Of a stretch of 64,000 bases of DNA, positions 45,520 to 56,527 are shown one piece after another (within the stretch, counting starts at the first letter, position 1; every line of letters begins with the position of its first letter). Source of the stretch: Hyaloraphidium curvatum (taxonomy: Eukaryota; Monoblepharomycota; Hyaloraphidiomycetes; Hyaloraphidiales; Hyaloraphidiaceae); the NCBI GenBank assembly GCA_025558095.1, contig JAIVFI010000005.1, forward strand, positions 558,001 to 622,000. Reading direction: 5' to 3'. A program made the translations under genes and the position numbers. The notes beneath the pieces were generated by a model that was not told the origin of the DNA, made no database searches, and worked only from the letters and a program-made list of their open reading frames with translations.

Positions 45520-48500
45520 ATGGACCGCGGCTACGGCTACGCGTCGACGGCGACGCCCCCGCGCATGTCGGTGGACGAGCAGCGGCGCGGGCGCGGGCCG
45601 GCGGGCGGGGAGGGCCGGCGCGACTACGGCGGCCCTCGCCGGCGCTCCCGGTCGCGCGACGCCCCGCAGCGCGACTGGCGCGATTCCGGGTTTGAGAGGG
45701 ACGCGCGGGATGGGCGCCGCGACGAGCGGGACGGCGGGCGCGGCGGGCAGCGGGACCGCGGGCGGCCGCGCAGCCGCTCCCGCGAGCGCTACAACGCCCT
45801 GCCGTCGCCGCAGTCGCCGCAGCGGTACTCTCAGAACGCCTACGGACAGCAGGGCGGCGGGCTCGACGGGCGGGGCTTCGGCGACCGCGGCCACGACGCC
45901 CAGTGGGCCGCGCAGCAGCCGCCCGCCGACGGGCAGTGGTTCGCCCAGCGCGGCGGGCCCCAACCGGGAATGGCCCCTTCCGCGCAGCCGCAGTTTGCGC
46001 TGACGCCCGACGCGCTGGAGCTGCTCGGCAGGTTGCATTCTCAACTGCAGCAGCAGCAGGCTGCGCCGTATCAGGCGTACGCCGGCGCCCCGCAGCAGCA
46101 GCAGCACATCCCTGCCCCGCAGCCGCCGCCGCCGCACGGTTACGGCCGCGACCAGTACGGCTACCAGGACACGCCGCAGAGAACGGCAGAGCCGTCGTAC
46201 GGCGAGCCGAGGCGCGACGAGCCCCGCTACGGCGATCGCCGCCACAGCGAGCCGCGCTACGACGAGCCTCGCTACGCCGAGCGGCGCTACGATGACAGGC
46301 GGTACAACGAGCCGCGCCAGAACGAACCCAAGTACGGCGAGCCGCGATTCAACGACGCGCAGCGGTTCGCCGAGCCGCCCAGGTACGGCGACCAGCGGTA
46401 CGGCGAACCCCGGCGACCCGACCCAGGCTACGGCGAGCCCAGGTTCGAGCAACCACCCTACCGCGGCGAGCCGCCCCAGCGGCAGCACTCATTCCGCGAG
46501 CCGGCCTACCCCGATCCCGCCGGCGGCGGGTACCCGCCCCCGCACGCGGGCGGCTTCCGCCCCGCCGAGCCCGCGGAGGAGGAATCTGCCTTCCTCCCCC
46601 TCCTGGACGACGCCATTCCGCCCACCTCGGCACGCACCAATTCGCCCCCTTACCACCCCGTCCCGGGGATCTCCACGCCCCCGCGCTCGGAACCGCCGCA
46701 CGCGAGCCCCGCATCCACATCCGCCTCGGCGCCCCGCGCGGAACCCCCGCGCCCGCCATCCCCCGCTTCCAGGCTGGAGGAGCTCCTCCGCCTGCTGCGC
46801 CGCCGTCCTGTTCCCGCCGCCGCGGCGTCGCAGGCGACCGCCGAGGTGCTCCCGCTACTCGCCGCCGCCTACGGAACGAGGCTGTGGACGAGGGGCAGGG
46901 AGAACGCGCTGGTGTGCGTGCTGGTGGCTGCGGCGAGGCACCGTGCGAGGGTGGAGCAGGGCGGGTGGGAGGGGCTGGATGCAGCGGGGCTGTGGGAGGT
47001 CGAGGCCGTAAAGGTGCGTTGAAACCGGGCCGGTTGCGTTGCGTTTTTGCTGACGCCACTCCCGCCGTTGCAGCTGATCGACTTTGCCATTTCGGATCCC
47101 CCGCTGCCGCCTGTCTTCCCCGACGATGCGCCGGAGCCGCTCGAGCAGGGCAGCAGGACGTCGCCGGCCGCTCTCGCCGCCCTGTTGCGACCGCTGGTCA
47201 TGGTCACCGACAGGCGCTACCCTCCCAACTTCCGCACCCTCGCCGACTCGCTCTCGTGGCTCGGACGAGATTTCGACCTCGATCCCACCGACCTCGAAGG
47301 CATCCCAGGGCCGTCGCAGGACCCGCTGGGCATCTACGCTCCCCCGACGCCGCCCTCCGACCCCGATTCGGCGGCCCCCGCCGTCCCTTGGTCCCTCCCC
47401 GCCAACCACCCCACCTCCCTCGCCCCTCGCGACCGCTGGGCATCCTACGGCGTCCCCTCGCGCGAGCTCGACGCCCTCTTTGCCCCGCAGGCAAGGCAAG
47501 AGGCCCCGCAGGCCGCCGCGCCGGCGGCCTCGTTCCTCGTGCGAAAGAGGGCGGCGGTGCCGGCGCCCAGGCCCGCGGCGGCGGCGTCGGGGGGGCAGCC
47601 GCCGGACAGGCCCGGCGGCAGGCCCGCGGGGCATGCTGATGCGGTACATTCGCCGGCGGCGGGCGGCGACGGGAGGAAGGAGGGGCTGCGCGGGGGTACG
47701 GGGGAACCGGGCGCGCTGGTGGAGGCGGAGGTTCCGGCCGCGGAGGTGCCGGCGAACGGGGAGCAGCATGCGCATGCGGAGACCAACGGCGTCGCGGAGC
47801 ACGCGGACCATGCGGAGGAAGCGCCCGCGGTGCCCATGGACGTGGACGCACCTGGTCCTGTGGCTGCTGCGGAGCCCGAGGCCCCGACCGCCGACGGCAG
47901 GCCGCACCCGCAGAAGCCGACGCCGCCCAAGATCAGCACCGCCGGCTCGGCGTCGCCGCCCTCGCTTCCCACGGGCGGCGCGACCCCGACGCCCACGCCG
48001 ACCTCGTCCGTCGGCATGCTCCGCTCGCTCTCCAAGCCCGCCGCCGCCAAGCCGCAGGCCGCCGTCGTCGAGCTCTCGCTGGACGACCTCGCGGGGCTCA
48101 AGGCGGATGAAGGCCCCGGCGGGCGCAGGGAAAAGGAGCGCAGGGAGAAGAAGGCCGCGGCCCCGGCCGCCGTCAAGCGCGAGAAGCCGCCCTCCCGCGG
48201 GCGCGACCCGGACGACGAGGGCGCCACCTCGTCCGAGGACGACCCGGACAAGAAGCCGACCAAGCGCGCCCGCGCGGCGTCGCCCGCGAGCGACGAGGCG
48301 GCGCGCCGTTCGGCCGAGGAGCGCCGCGCCAAGGCCGAGGCCAAGCGCCGCGCGGCCGAGGAGACCGAGGCGCAGCGCGTGGAGCGGGAGGAGGCCAAGC
48401 GCGCGGCCAAGCGCGAGGCGAGCGCCAAGCGCAAGGAGGAGAAGAAGGCCAAGGACGAGGGGGACCGCAAGGCCAAGGAGGCGCAGAGGACGGCGGAAGA

Positions 48501-49629
48501 GGTGGTGGCGGCCATGGTGAACGCGGTGGTCTACTCGATCGAGATCGACGAGCGCCGCGCGAGGGGGGAGGACGTTAAGACGGTGCTGGACGAGGAGAGG
48601 GAGCGCGAGGCGGCCGAGCGCCGCAGGGAGGCCGAGAAGGAGAAGCGCAGGCTGCAGAGGATCAAGGCCAAGGCCAAGCAAGCTGGCGAGGCGGCCGGTG
48701 CCAAGCGCAGGATCGAGGGGCCGCTGCCGCCGGCCAAGCGGGGCAGGCCGCCCAACAACTACGGGCCCATGCCGCCCGCGGGGAGCTTCGGCCCGCCCCC
48801 GGGCATGTACCCGGGCTACCACCTGCCGTACGGGTACCCCATGCCCGCTGGATTCCCCATGCATGCGCCGGGGATGCCGCCCGTGCCCGGCGTGCCCGGC
48901 GTCGCGGGCATGGCGATGCCGCTGCCGCAGGGCATGCCCGGATCGGGGATCCCGCCCCCCATGTACCCCAACGCGTACAACGGGCCCGGGGTGCCGATGC
49001 CGGCGCAGATGCAGGCGCCCGCCGCGTCGGCTGCGAGCCAGCTGCAGGCCGGGGACCCGCTCGAGGGGCTGCCGTTCCTCAAGGACCCGTCGGTCAAGCT
49101 GTCGAACGCGGACATGGACCTCATGCGGGACTTTTTGCGGGGCAGGTTTGGTGGGTCCTTTTCCGCGGGCTTGCAGCGGCACGGCGCTGACGACTCGGCA
49201 GCGGCGATCGGCGGAGCCGGCCAGTCGGACACGCGCACCGTCACCCTCGCGTCCTTCCTTGTGCCCGAGCCGGGCTGCGACCCGCCGCGTTCGCGCTGGA
49301 TCAAGGAAACCGTCGAGTTCGAGATGTCCTTCTCGACGGGCATGTGGAGGCGCAGCAGGAAGAAGCGCCGCGGCATCACGCTGGAGCAGGCCATGACGAT
49401 GGGGCTCGAGATGCGCGAGCACGGCGAGGGGGCGCTGTCGGAGGGGCTGCCGCCGCACGGGCCGCCCGAGACGCGTGGGGCGAGCGCCGAGCCGCACCAC
49501 CATGCTGCCGCTGCGGCGGGGCCTCCGTCCGACGTGCCGACGCCAGCGGCCGACGGGCTTTCGCCCTTGCCGGCGAATGATATGGCTGCGGAGCCAGCTG
49601 CGGGTTTCGCTGGTGCGGATCAGAGCTAG
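45520..49629 (+). CDS. large disordered protein with YGEPR-type repeats and charged coiled coil
   Basis: Exons 45520-47013 and 47074-49629; 1349 aa. It begins with RS/RD dipeptide-rich sequence (SRSRDAPQRDWRD, RPRSRSRERYN), as in splicing-related proteins. A block of irregular ~8-residue tandem repeats of type YGEPR/YDEPR/YAERR follows at about 46190-46480. A short folded-looking region spans the intron (LEELLRLLRRRP to VKLIDFAISDPP, then WLGRDFDLDPTDLEGIPG). Later comes a Lys/Glu/Arg/Ala helix (~48120-48720), a Pro/Gly/Met-rich segment and a C-terminal FLVPEPGCDPPRSRWIKETVEF block. No known domain; nuclear RNA or chromatin roles are only a guess. An ATG at 45349 extends the frame by 57 residues. 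Confidence 0.65.
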
Positions 49630-49785
49630 GCGACGATGGACCCGCAATATACAGGGAAAGCGGACAAATACCAGATGCCCTTGTCTCCACACGCACTCAC
49701 TCTTTTCCAAGAGGTGCAAATGCTGCTACCGATTACCATTCCCTGTGGACGGTTCAATTTGGTGCCTCTCGACAAAATCGTAAAC

Positions 49786-50421
49786 TCAATAGGTTTGACC
49801 ACTGCGTATCCACCTCTCGATTGCGTTCTCCAATCTCGCATAATGCGGGTTAAGCTGTTCGACCACCCATTGGTGGGCCCAACCTAATCGATTTTTCACA
49901 TCGATCAAAGCTCTCTGCAAACTTTCCTTATGGACGTGCCAGTGTAGCACAAGGTCCCCAGCTTGGCAAACGTAGCTCGCTGTGCCCAAGAAACTCTTAA
50001 CAGCCGCAATGTGACCCAGATCCGGCAAATTGCTCGCGCCGGCATCATTTGCGGCATTCACTGTCAAACAAAATGCGTCCGCAGCATCTTGGAGTAAACT
50101 TTGGGCTCTTCGCACGCCTTGCCAACTGCCAGGATGGCTGCTCAGCTTGTGTCCACATGCTGTGCAACGAGAAGAGTCGTAGACAGTGTTGCTTTCCCCC
50201 CTAAAGGATGCACAAAAGCAGTCTTCGGTGTCGGCGTGTATGGCAGGCCGAGGAATTTGGCTCTGCGGGACAGGCCGCGGACCAGGCTCCGGAGCAGGCT
50301 TTGGAGCTGACAGCGCGTACGGGTTGCTGGAGGAACCAGTTTGCGCGTACGAGTTGGTGGAGAAAGACGATTGTTTGTACGGATTTGTGGCGGTCGTCTG
50401 CGTGTACGGGTTTGATGCCAT
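49786..50421 (-). CDS. hypothetical protein, NPY-repeat N-terminus and zinc-ribbon-like cysteines
   Basis: Intronless, 211 aa, starting at a good ATG (MASNPYTQ). The first 35 residues repeat NPY/NSY with Thr/Gln/Ser (TNPYKQ, TNSYAQ, SNPYALS). Then Pro-rich sequence, then CFCASF and RCTACGHKL, four cysteines spaced like a small zinc-binding knuckle. The C-terminal ~110 residues look helical (LLQDAADAFCLTVNAA, ALIDVKNRLGWAHQWVVEQL). No family recognised. Codon use is less GC-biased than in neighbours. Confidence 0.55.
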   Translation of the reverse strand: MASNPYTQTTATNPYKQSSFSTNSYAQTGSSSNPYALSAPKPAPEPGPRPVPQSQIPRPAIHADTEDCFCASFRGESNTVYDSSRCTACGHKLSSHPGSWQGVRRAQSLLQDAADAFCLTVNAANDAGASNLPDLGHIAAVKSFLGTASYVCQAGDLVLHWHVHKESLQRALIDVKNRLGWAHQWVVEQLNPHYARLENAIERWIRSGQTY

Positions 50422-50885
50422 AGTGCGGACGACTGAGGTTGGCGGCCAGCGGGAGACGAGGGAGGGGCGGTCACGCGACTTCTATTTCATTTCCCGTGCA
50501 CGTCCCTTGTTTCCCGCCCTCCAAAGGATCGCGAAAGACTTGGTCTGGGCAGTGGTGGAACTGCACTGCTCCGCCCGCTGCCCACCCCCCTGCCCACTCC
50601 CCTGCAGTCCGCAAGTGGGGCAGAGGAAGCTTCACGACCTTTTGTTCCCAACTACCAGCAATTGCTAAACGGCATGTCGTACGTTGACCAAATGGGTTCT
50701 GTGTGGTTTTGGAAGGCGCCTGGACTACCAAAAGGCTGCGGGAGGCTCTTCATACTACCCAAGGGCACCTTCTTCTTGTTCAATCGTTTCTGTTGCGGGC
50801 GCCAGTGGATGACTTCATTTGGCCAGAAAGTTTCTTTCTGCTCATTGTGCGTCCACCACTCGATTCAAATGGATCTGAAGCGTAC
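50422..50885. other. region between the two island ORFs
   Basis: 464 bp. The frame of the next gene is open from 50703 but has no ATG before 50886; another frame has an ATG at 50674 and runs to ~50889, so a missed 5' exon is possible. Confidence 0.4.
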
Positions 50886-51584
50886 ATGATTGAAAAACAA
50901 GGATGCAATAAGCCTTTCAGGGCACCTGACAATAGCACTTTTCGTTGCGGGTTTGCAAACGATTTCGACGTGTGGTGGGACGCAAATCACAAGCGCTTTT
51001 GTTCGAAGTGTGCACCTGAATTTGGTCAATTCCGTTCCGCTGGTCTACTTGGTCACTTCGGTTCCAATCAGTGGGTATGGGGGTGTGGTAAAGTATGCTA
51101 CGAAAGGAATTGCGATGGCATTTTTGTTGAAGTCACATGTGGGAACTTCCTCGAAGGAAAACTTGTGCTCCATCAATCGTGTCACTTTGAACACTATATG
51201 CGGGAGCAAAACGCTAAGCAAGAACAGGAACGCAGACTAAATGCCATGAAGCAGATGGAAGCTCAGAAACTAATTGCCAGGAAGCGGATAGAAGCTCAGG
51301 AAGATGCCGACGGCCTGAGGAACTATACGCTTTTTGCGCAAGCGGTCAAGTCAGGCATTGGACCTTCCCCCATCACCGCACGGAGGGCAAACAGCCGCCC
51401 CGATACCCACATGGTACTTCAACCAGCTACAGGTCCTAGTTTTGTCGTCGAAAACCGCGCATACTCAGAAGTTAAGAGCTTTTTGCTGAGGCATGGCTAC
51501 GAGAATACAACTACTAACCCAGATGTCTGGGTCCGATATATGTTGGTAGCTGCATGGCGTGCGTTACGTTTGGCAGGCTTCTAA
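50886..51584 (+). CDS. hypothetical cysteine-rich protein
   Basis: Intronless, 232 aa from the first ATG (MIEKQGCNKPF). About eleven Cys/His in the first 100 residues (CNKPF, FRCGF, FCSKC, WGCGKVC, RNCDG, VTCGNF, HQSCHFEHY) suggest two or three zinc-binding loops, in a GRF-like spacing but not assignable. A Lys/Glu/Gln-rich helix follows (QEQERRLNAMKQMEAQKLIARKRIEAQ region), then a ~90 residue C-terminal segment. Composition is AT-richer than flanking genes. Family unknown. Confidence 0.55.
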   Translation: MIEKQGCNKPFRAPDNSTFRCGFANDFDVWWDANHKRFCSKCAPEFGQFRSAGLLGHFGSNQWVWGCGKVCYERNCDGIFVEVTCGNFLEGKLVLHQSCHFEHYMREQNAKQEQERRLNAMKQMEAQKLIARKRIEAQEDADGLRNYTLFAQAVKSGIGPSPITARRANSRPDTHMVLQPATGPSFVVENRAYSEVKSFLLRHGYENTTTNPDVWVRYMLVAAWRALRLAGF

Positions 51585-51735
51585 CGGCTTGTGTTTGCAG
51601 TGCACCATAACTGACTTTTGTCTTTCACGCACTCTCTTTTTCCAAGACGTACAAATCCCAGTTCACCGATTTTCCAGCGCCGTTCCTCCCCAGTCCCGCG
51701 CCCACGTGCGAGCCCAATTCCGTACGATTCCGCTT

Positions 51736-54171
51736 TCACCTCTTGCTCTTCCTGTATTCTATCAGCCGCTCCAGGACTTCGCCCTCGACCTTTGCCTCGG
51801 CGCCCTCCAGCCACGGATGCCTCGCCAGCTCGGCCGGCTTGGCCCTCTTGCTCGGGTCCTTGTCCAGGCAGCGCGAGAGGAACAACCGCAGGTCCGGCGA
51901 CGCCTCGTGCGAATCCGGGATCGACGGCGCGGGCCCGTTGACGATCGCGTCCAGCAGATCGAACACGCTCGGCGGCTCGGGCACGCGGTCGACGGTGAGC
52001 TTGGGGGGCGGCGGCGGCGGGCGGGGCTCCACGGCGGGGAGGAAGTCGGCCGAGGTGCCGGCGAGCAGCGACGCCGTCGACGAGGAAAAGTCCGTCCCGA
52101 GCGAGACCACGGATCCCAAGCTGGACATGGTCTCGGAGCGCGTGCCTATCCCCGCGCGGGTGCCGTACGAAGGCGAGGCGGGGGAAGCCTCGGCGCTCGA
52201 GGCCGTGCGGCCGCCGGCGCTGTGCGCCTCCTGCTCCTCCTCCAGCATCCGCTCCCGCGCGCGGCGCTCCAGGTCGTACGGGTGCTTGCCCGAGATGAGC
52301 TCCACGGCCATGACGCCGAGGGACCACACGTCGGCCTGGACCGAGTAGCCCTGGCCGGGTGCGGGCGGGTTGATCCGCTCGGGCTGGAATCGAAGTCGTC
52401 AGATCTCGATCCGCGATTGAAGGGCTTCGACGAAGAAACTCACCGACATGTAGACCCCGGTGCCGACAAAAGATTGGGCGTAGCCCTCGTCGCCCAGCGT
52501 TCCCAGCTCGCCCAGGTCCGCCAGCTTCACCTGCCCCTTGGAGTTGAGCAGCACGTTGGCCGGCTTGATATCTGTGCGAGAGCCCCCTCGATCATCAGCC
52601 TCAGAAAGGAAGACGATCGTCCGGGGACACGCACCCCTGTGCACGGCCCTGAACCCCTCATAGAGGTATTCCATCGCCCCCACGACGGCTTTGACCACCT
52701 CCCTCACGAACCCCTCCTCCACCGTCCCGTCCGCCCTCCTCAGTGCGGGCATAAGCTCCTCCACGTTGCCGAGGTCCATGAACTCGAGGCATATCGAGGC
52801 CTCGGCAAAGGACAGCGTCGTGTCGGGCTGCTGGGAGATGAAGCAGCCGAAGAAGCCGATGAGGTAGGGCGAGGCGTTGAGGGAGAGGATGAGCATGGCG
52901 CGGTGCATGTGGCGGAGGGAGCGGGGGCGGTTGAGGTCGAGTGCGACGACCTGTGGGTGGATAGGTGGATAGGGAGTCAGCACCACTCAACGCCGAACCC
53001 CCATCCTACGACCCACCTTGCGCGCCATCAGCATGCCCGACGGCTTGTGCCGCACCAGCGTCACGACGCCCGAGTTTCCGTACCCCAGGCTGCGCACCGT
53101 CTCCAGGTCCACCTCGGCGATCCCCATCGCGTTGGGCACAGGGAAGTTGTGCGGGTCGTACGTGCCCGGGGCGAACGTCGGCTGGTCCTTGAGCGGGATC
53201 AGCAGCTTCTTGTCCGCCATGGATTTGCGCCTGCGGGCCTGGGTCGAGGCCGTGCGCCGCACCGTGCCGGTCGTGTTGCTCCGCGGGACCGAGGACCGCA
53301 CGGATTCCGAGTAGGTCGTCGCCAGCGACTTTTCGTCGTCGCTGTCGCCGAACGAGTTGTAGCCCTCGCCATCGGGTGCGGATGCCGGCACTTCGGCTGG
53401 CGAAGGCGAGGGCGGGGAGCTCCCCGAGCCCGCGGGCGGCCCGAGGTCCGACCCGACCTTCAGAGCCAGCCCGGGGCCCTTCTTGCCCCCCAGCTTCAGT
53501 CCTTTGATCCCGTTGGCCGCTAGCGCCGTGGGGCTCGCGGCCCCGGAGGAGGGAGTGTGCACGTTCCTCGCGATCCGCAGCGGGGTGATTGCGGGGGACA
53601 ACTTGCGGCGCAGGTGTTTGCCCCCGGGCGAGGAATCCGGGGCCGGCGACGATGTCGGCGAGGCATCCTCCGAGTCTTCGTTGGAGGACATCGAGGTGGA
53701 AGGGCGGCCGGGCGGCGTGGAGGCGGTGGGGAGGGAGAGTGTTGCCGGCCGGTTCGAGCGGGCGAATCGCGGCGAGGGGATGGGGGACGGGCGGGCGTCC
53801 GAGGCGTCGGACGACGCGGGGCCGCCATCCGAGGGCGTTGCCGACAGGCCGGCCGACGAGGCGTTGGGCGACGGGTCCGAGGGCAGCTCGGCGGGCTCCG
53901 CGTCCTCGCCGTGGCTCGCGCCGCCGGCATCCTCCGCGAACGAGACCTTGTTGACGGAGATGCGCGGGCGGCCGTTGCGGCGCGCCGGCTGCGCCGGAGG
54001 AGGCGGCGGCGGCAGAGCGGCGGACTGCTCCCCGTCGGCGCCCTCAGCGAGCTTGGCCGCGTAGTATTTCCGCAGCTCCTCCTTCGTCGGCGGCGGCGCG
54101 AGGGCGCGCCCGCGCCGCGGCACAGGCGACCGCGTAGGCCGCGCAGCGTCGGCGGTGCCGTCCGACGGCAT
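51736..54171 (-). CDS. MAP kinase kinase (MEK family) with long disordered N-terminus
   Basis: Exons complement of 54171-53017, 52950-52635, 52571-52444, 52383-51736; 748 aa. ~340 residues of Ser/Pro/Ala-rich sequence precede the kinase domain. Gly-rich loop LGYGNSGVVTLV, ATP-binding Lys in LMARKVVAL, catalytic loop AVHRDIKPANVLLN, metal motif LADLGE (DLG in place of DFG), and FVGTGVYMSPERI, the MAPKK P+1 signature. The HRD motif is completed across the 52572-52634 intron. In the activation loop GYAQSFVGT, the first of the two serines phosphorylated in MEK1 (SMANSFVGT) is Gly; the second is kept. A ~90 residue Ser/Ala-rich insert interrupts the C-lobe after ELISGKHPYDL. It would activate a MAPK; the pathway is not clear. 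Confidence 0.85.
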
Positions 54172-54768
54172 TTCACGGCATCGGGGAGTGGGAGAGGGGG
54201 TTCAGGGCTCTCCTGTTTCGGCAGCGGGCCGCCGTGACCCGATGCGTTGGCATCTGGCAACTCGTCCCCCGGCCCGTTCCCAGGGAAACTCCGTTCAAGA
54301 CCGCGGGAAAATCCCTGCCGACTGAATGCATTTCATTGGTCATGTTGCGGGCCTGGAAGATTGGTTTCGAAGGGAAAGCAGAAGAGGTGGCTTCCCAATC
54401 TCCGCCCTTCTAGCCCATTCCCAGAGACTCTGCGAGAAGATCCGCCAGAGCTGTTCGCTCCACTTCTCTCCCAGGCTTTGCGCCATCTCTTTTTCAGCAG
54501 GTGTCATTGTGCCCGCGAGCCCCGGAATCGGGAACTGTCACATGATGTTCGGTTCGAGACCCCAAACCCGCCAACAGTCAGCACATTTCAAAGGAGGAAG
54601 AGCAGGGGCTGGAGAAGAATCGAATGTTGCTTGACTGGCTCTGTTAATCAAAGATTGGGAGGCCTGGCGTGACACATTTTTGGGATGTTCAGCCTCGGGT
54701 CGCTCCCCAGCCACCACCGGCAGGCATCGCTCTGACTCCGCCAACAATCCCGACGGTGCGTTCGGGGC
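54172..54768. other. divergent intergenic region
   Basis: 597 bp between the MAPKK start and the fucosyltransferase-like start; contains both promoters. No other feature was recognised. Confidence 0.45.
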
Positions 54769-55869
54769 ATGCTCGACAAGCCTGGTCCCGGCGCCGTGGG
54801 AGCTGCCTGCGCCCTGCTCGTGCTGGGGACCCTCGCGCTCGCGCCGCTGTCTTCCTTCCCCCCGGGCCGTGCTGCGGCACATGAGGGCCCGCGCGGCGAC
54901 TCATGCGGGTGCCCCTACATGGTGCCCTTGCCCGAGGGCACAAGTCCCTCGATGCACGTGAACTCCACCGACATGAGCCACGTGAGGACGGCCAACATGT
55001 TCCAGGGCCTCGCGGCCGCGATCCGGGTCGCGCATGCCTGCAAGGTCACGCTCAAGTTTCCCGACGAGGACGACAGGTTCAGAGCCTTTGTTCCGCCGCC
55101 GGGATCCTCTTTCCTCGATTTCTCGAAGCGCAGGGGGCCGAGGCACCCCGATTGCGACGACGATCGCTACGGGGCGCGGCTCAAGGACATCGCCGCGCCC
55201 TTCCGGGATCTGCCCCGCCTGCCCGGCGACACGCCCCTCGGCAAGGTTTTCTACGAGGTGTACGATCCAGAGACAACGGTGCAGCAGGAGTGCCTGCGCA
55301 AGTATCTCGGGTACTGCGAGCCGGGATTCTGCGCGCCGTTCGCGGACTGGGACGACACGCTCGTGGCACACATCCGCCAAGGTGACCTCTTTGACCGGAA
55401 GGGGTGGATACACCCCTACTACGGGCAGCCACCCCTCGCCGGCTTGCTCGCCGCGCTCGCGTGGCGGGACTTTTCCAGGCTGGTGCTGGTGGCCGAGGAC
55501 ACGCCGCACATGAGCCCCGTTTTCCGCGTGCTGAAGATGATGCGCAAGTACCGGGCATTGAAGGTCCCCGTCGAGCTGGCCCCTGGAAACTGGTCAGACC
55601 ATCTCAGGACCTTGGTCTGCGCGCCGAACCTGCTCTTCGGCTTCTCCACCCTCAACTTCCTCCTCAAGTCGGTCCCGAGGAAGCTCACGTTTGCAGTCAA
55701 GAACTGCTTCCGGCCCCTGCCGGGGGGCCAGGTCGTGCTGATCCGGCCCAACAACACCTACCTGCCGTACCGAAGGCACGACAACAGCAGTGACGTGTGG
55801 CTGGCAATGCTGCTCGAGGACGTCGGAGGGGCGCAGCGCTGCACCGAGGACACCGGGTCGTGGAGGTAG
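54769..55869 (+). CDS. fucosyltransferase-like type II membrane protein
   Basis: Intronless, 366 aa. One N-terminal signal-anchor (AACALLVLGTLALAPLSSF) then a luminal domain. HIRQGDLF resembles the HxRRGD donor-binding motif of the alpha-1,2/O-fucosyltransferase superfamily. Later LVLVAEDTPHMSPV and LVCAPNLLFGFSTLNFLLK match the distal donor-binding region, where SxFS/SSFS-type motifs occur. It probably uses GDP-fucose in the Golgi, but substrate and linkage are not predictable. Several N-glycosylation sequons (NST, NWS, NNT, NSS). A fragment of its 5' end recurs ~1.2 kb downstream. Confidence 0.6.
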   Translation: MLDKPGPGAVGAACALLVLGTLALAPLSSFPPGRAAAHEGPRGDSCGCPYMVPLPEGTSPSMHVNSTDMSHVRTANMFQGLAAAIRVAHACKVTLKFPDEDDRFRAFVPPPGSSFLDFSKRRGPRHPDCDDDRYGARLKDIAAPFRDLPRLPGDTPLGKVFYEVYDPETTVQQECLRKYLGYCEPGFCAPFADWDDTLVAHIRQGDLFDRKGWIHPYYGQPPLAGLLAALAWRDFSRLVLVAEDTPHMSPVFRVLKMMRKYRALKVPVELAPGNWSDHLRTLVCAPNLLFGFSTLNFLLKSVPRKLTFAVKNCFRPLPGGQVVLIRPNNTYLPYRRHDNSSDVWLAMLLEDVGGAQRCTEDTGSWR

Positions 55870-56227
55870 TCAGTCCTGCAGCCGGTCCTGCACTGACTGG
55901 AGTGTCTTGCTCCCGATCCGCTCTGCGATCGAGCATTACCGTGACTTTTGCGCCCGGCGGGTTTCTTTCTGCTTCCAACTGGCCTTTTCAGGAAATTAGC
56001 GAATTGATGTCTGCCTCCACCAACGGTCCTGCCGCGGTCGGGCATCAAAAGCTGGTCCCGGCGTAGTGGCAGCTGTTTTACCCCGCTATGCACTCTGCTC
56101 GTGCTGGGGACCCTCGCGCTACTCTATCGCTCCGAAGTTCAATATCACTACATACATTCAGCAGATCCAGCAGGTCACCCAACCAGCCGCTCTACCGCTT
56201 CTTTGCCGTCGTCAACCTTCGCTTGGT
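55870..56227. other. intergenic region with remnants
   Basis: 358 bp. Includes a partial copy of the fucosyltransferase-like gene start (56053-56127). No complete ORF. Confidence 0.5.
56053..56127 (+). pseudogene. fragment of the fucosyltransferase-like gene 5' end
   Basis: ctggtcccggcgtagtggca matches the region after the start codon of the upstream gene (ctggtcccggcgccgtggga), and 25 bases around gctcgtgctggggaccctcg are identical to 54815-54839. The copy lacks a start codon in frame and carries a TAG, and similarity ends after ~75 bp. Confidence 0.7.
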
Positions 56228-56527
56228 CTAAGTCTTCTTCACCGTCCTTTTGGTCGTCGTCTTGCGCTTCGTGGTCGTCTTTATTGTGGTACAGCGCGAC
56301 GCGGCCCTCGTCGAGTAAACGAGCACTCGAACGTCGTAAGGACCTTGGTGGGCGCGATCAGGGCGCCTGCGGCAAACGGCCGGTGCGTGAGATGGACCAT
56401 GGCGGCGATGGCGAAAGTTGCCCCCAAGGTTCGGCGACAGGGCGCGGGGGCCGACGAGAGGCGCAGAATGGCCCGGCACGGCCACGGCGGCTGTGGCGAG
56501 TAGCGCGAGCCGGGCGGCGGCGGCCAT
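56228..56527 (-). pseudogene. frameshifted trypsin-fold (S1) protein remnant
   Basis: An ATG at 56527 gives a signal peptide (MAAAARLALLATAAVAVPGHS). After SPNLGG the similarity to the neighbouring S1-like gene continues only in another frame (ATFAIAAM, RPFAAGALIAPTKVLTTFEC against YPFAV, TGVLVSRNWVLTSAGC), and then in a third (EGRVALYHNK against EKLALYH). A one-base gain in the G run after CCGAACCTT explains the first break. The original frame ends in a Lys/Thr-rich KTTTKRKTTTKRTVKKT, which may be a remnant or chance. Confidence 0.65.

Larger units (their letters stand above)
49681..51656. other. AT-richer island between convergent genes, edged by imperfect repeats
   Basis: Base composition drops visibly compared with the flanks, and two intronless ORFs of unknown family lie inside. 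A ~40 bp sequence at its left edge (49681, ttgtctccacacgcactcac...) recurs imperfectly at the right edge (51618, ttgtctttcacgcactctct...), both followed by ttttccaaga.gt.caaat. No transposase or integrase was found. Confidence 0.5.
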
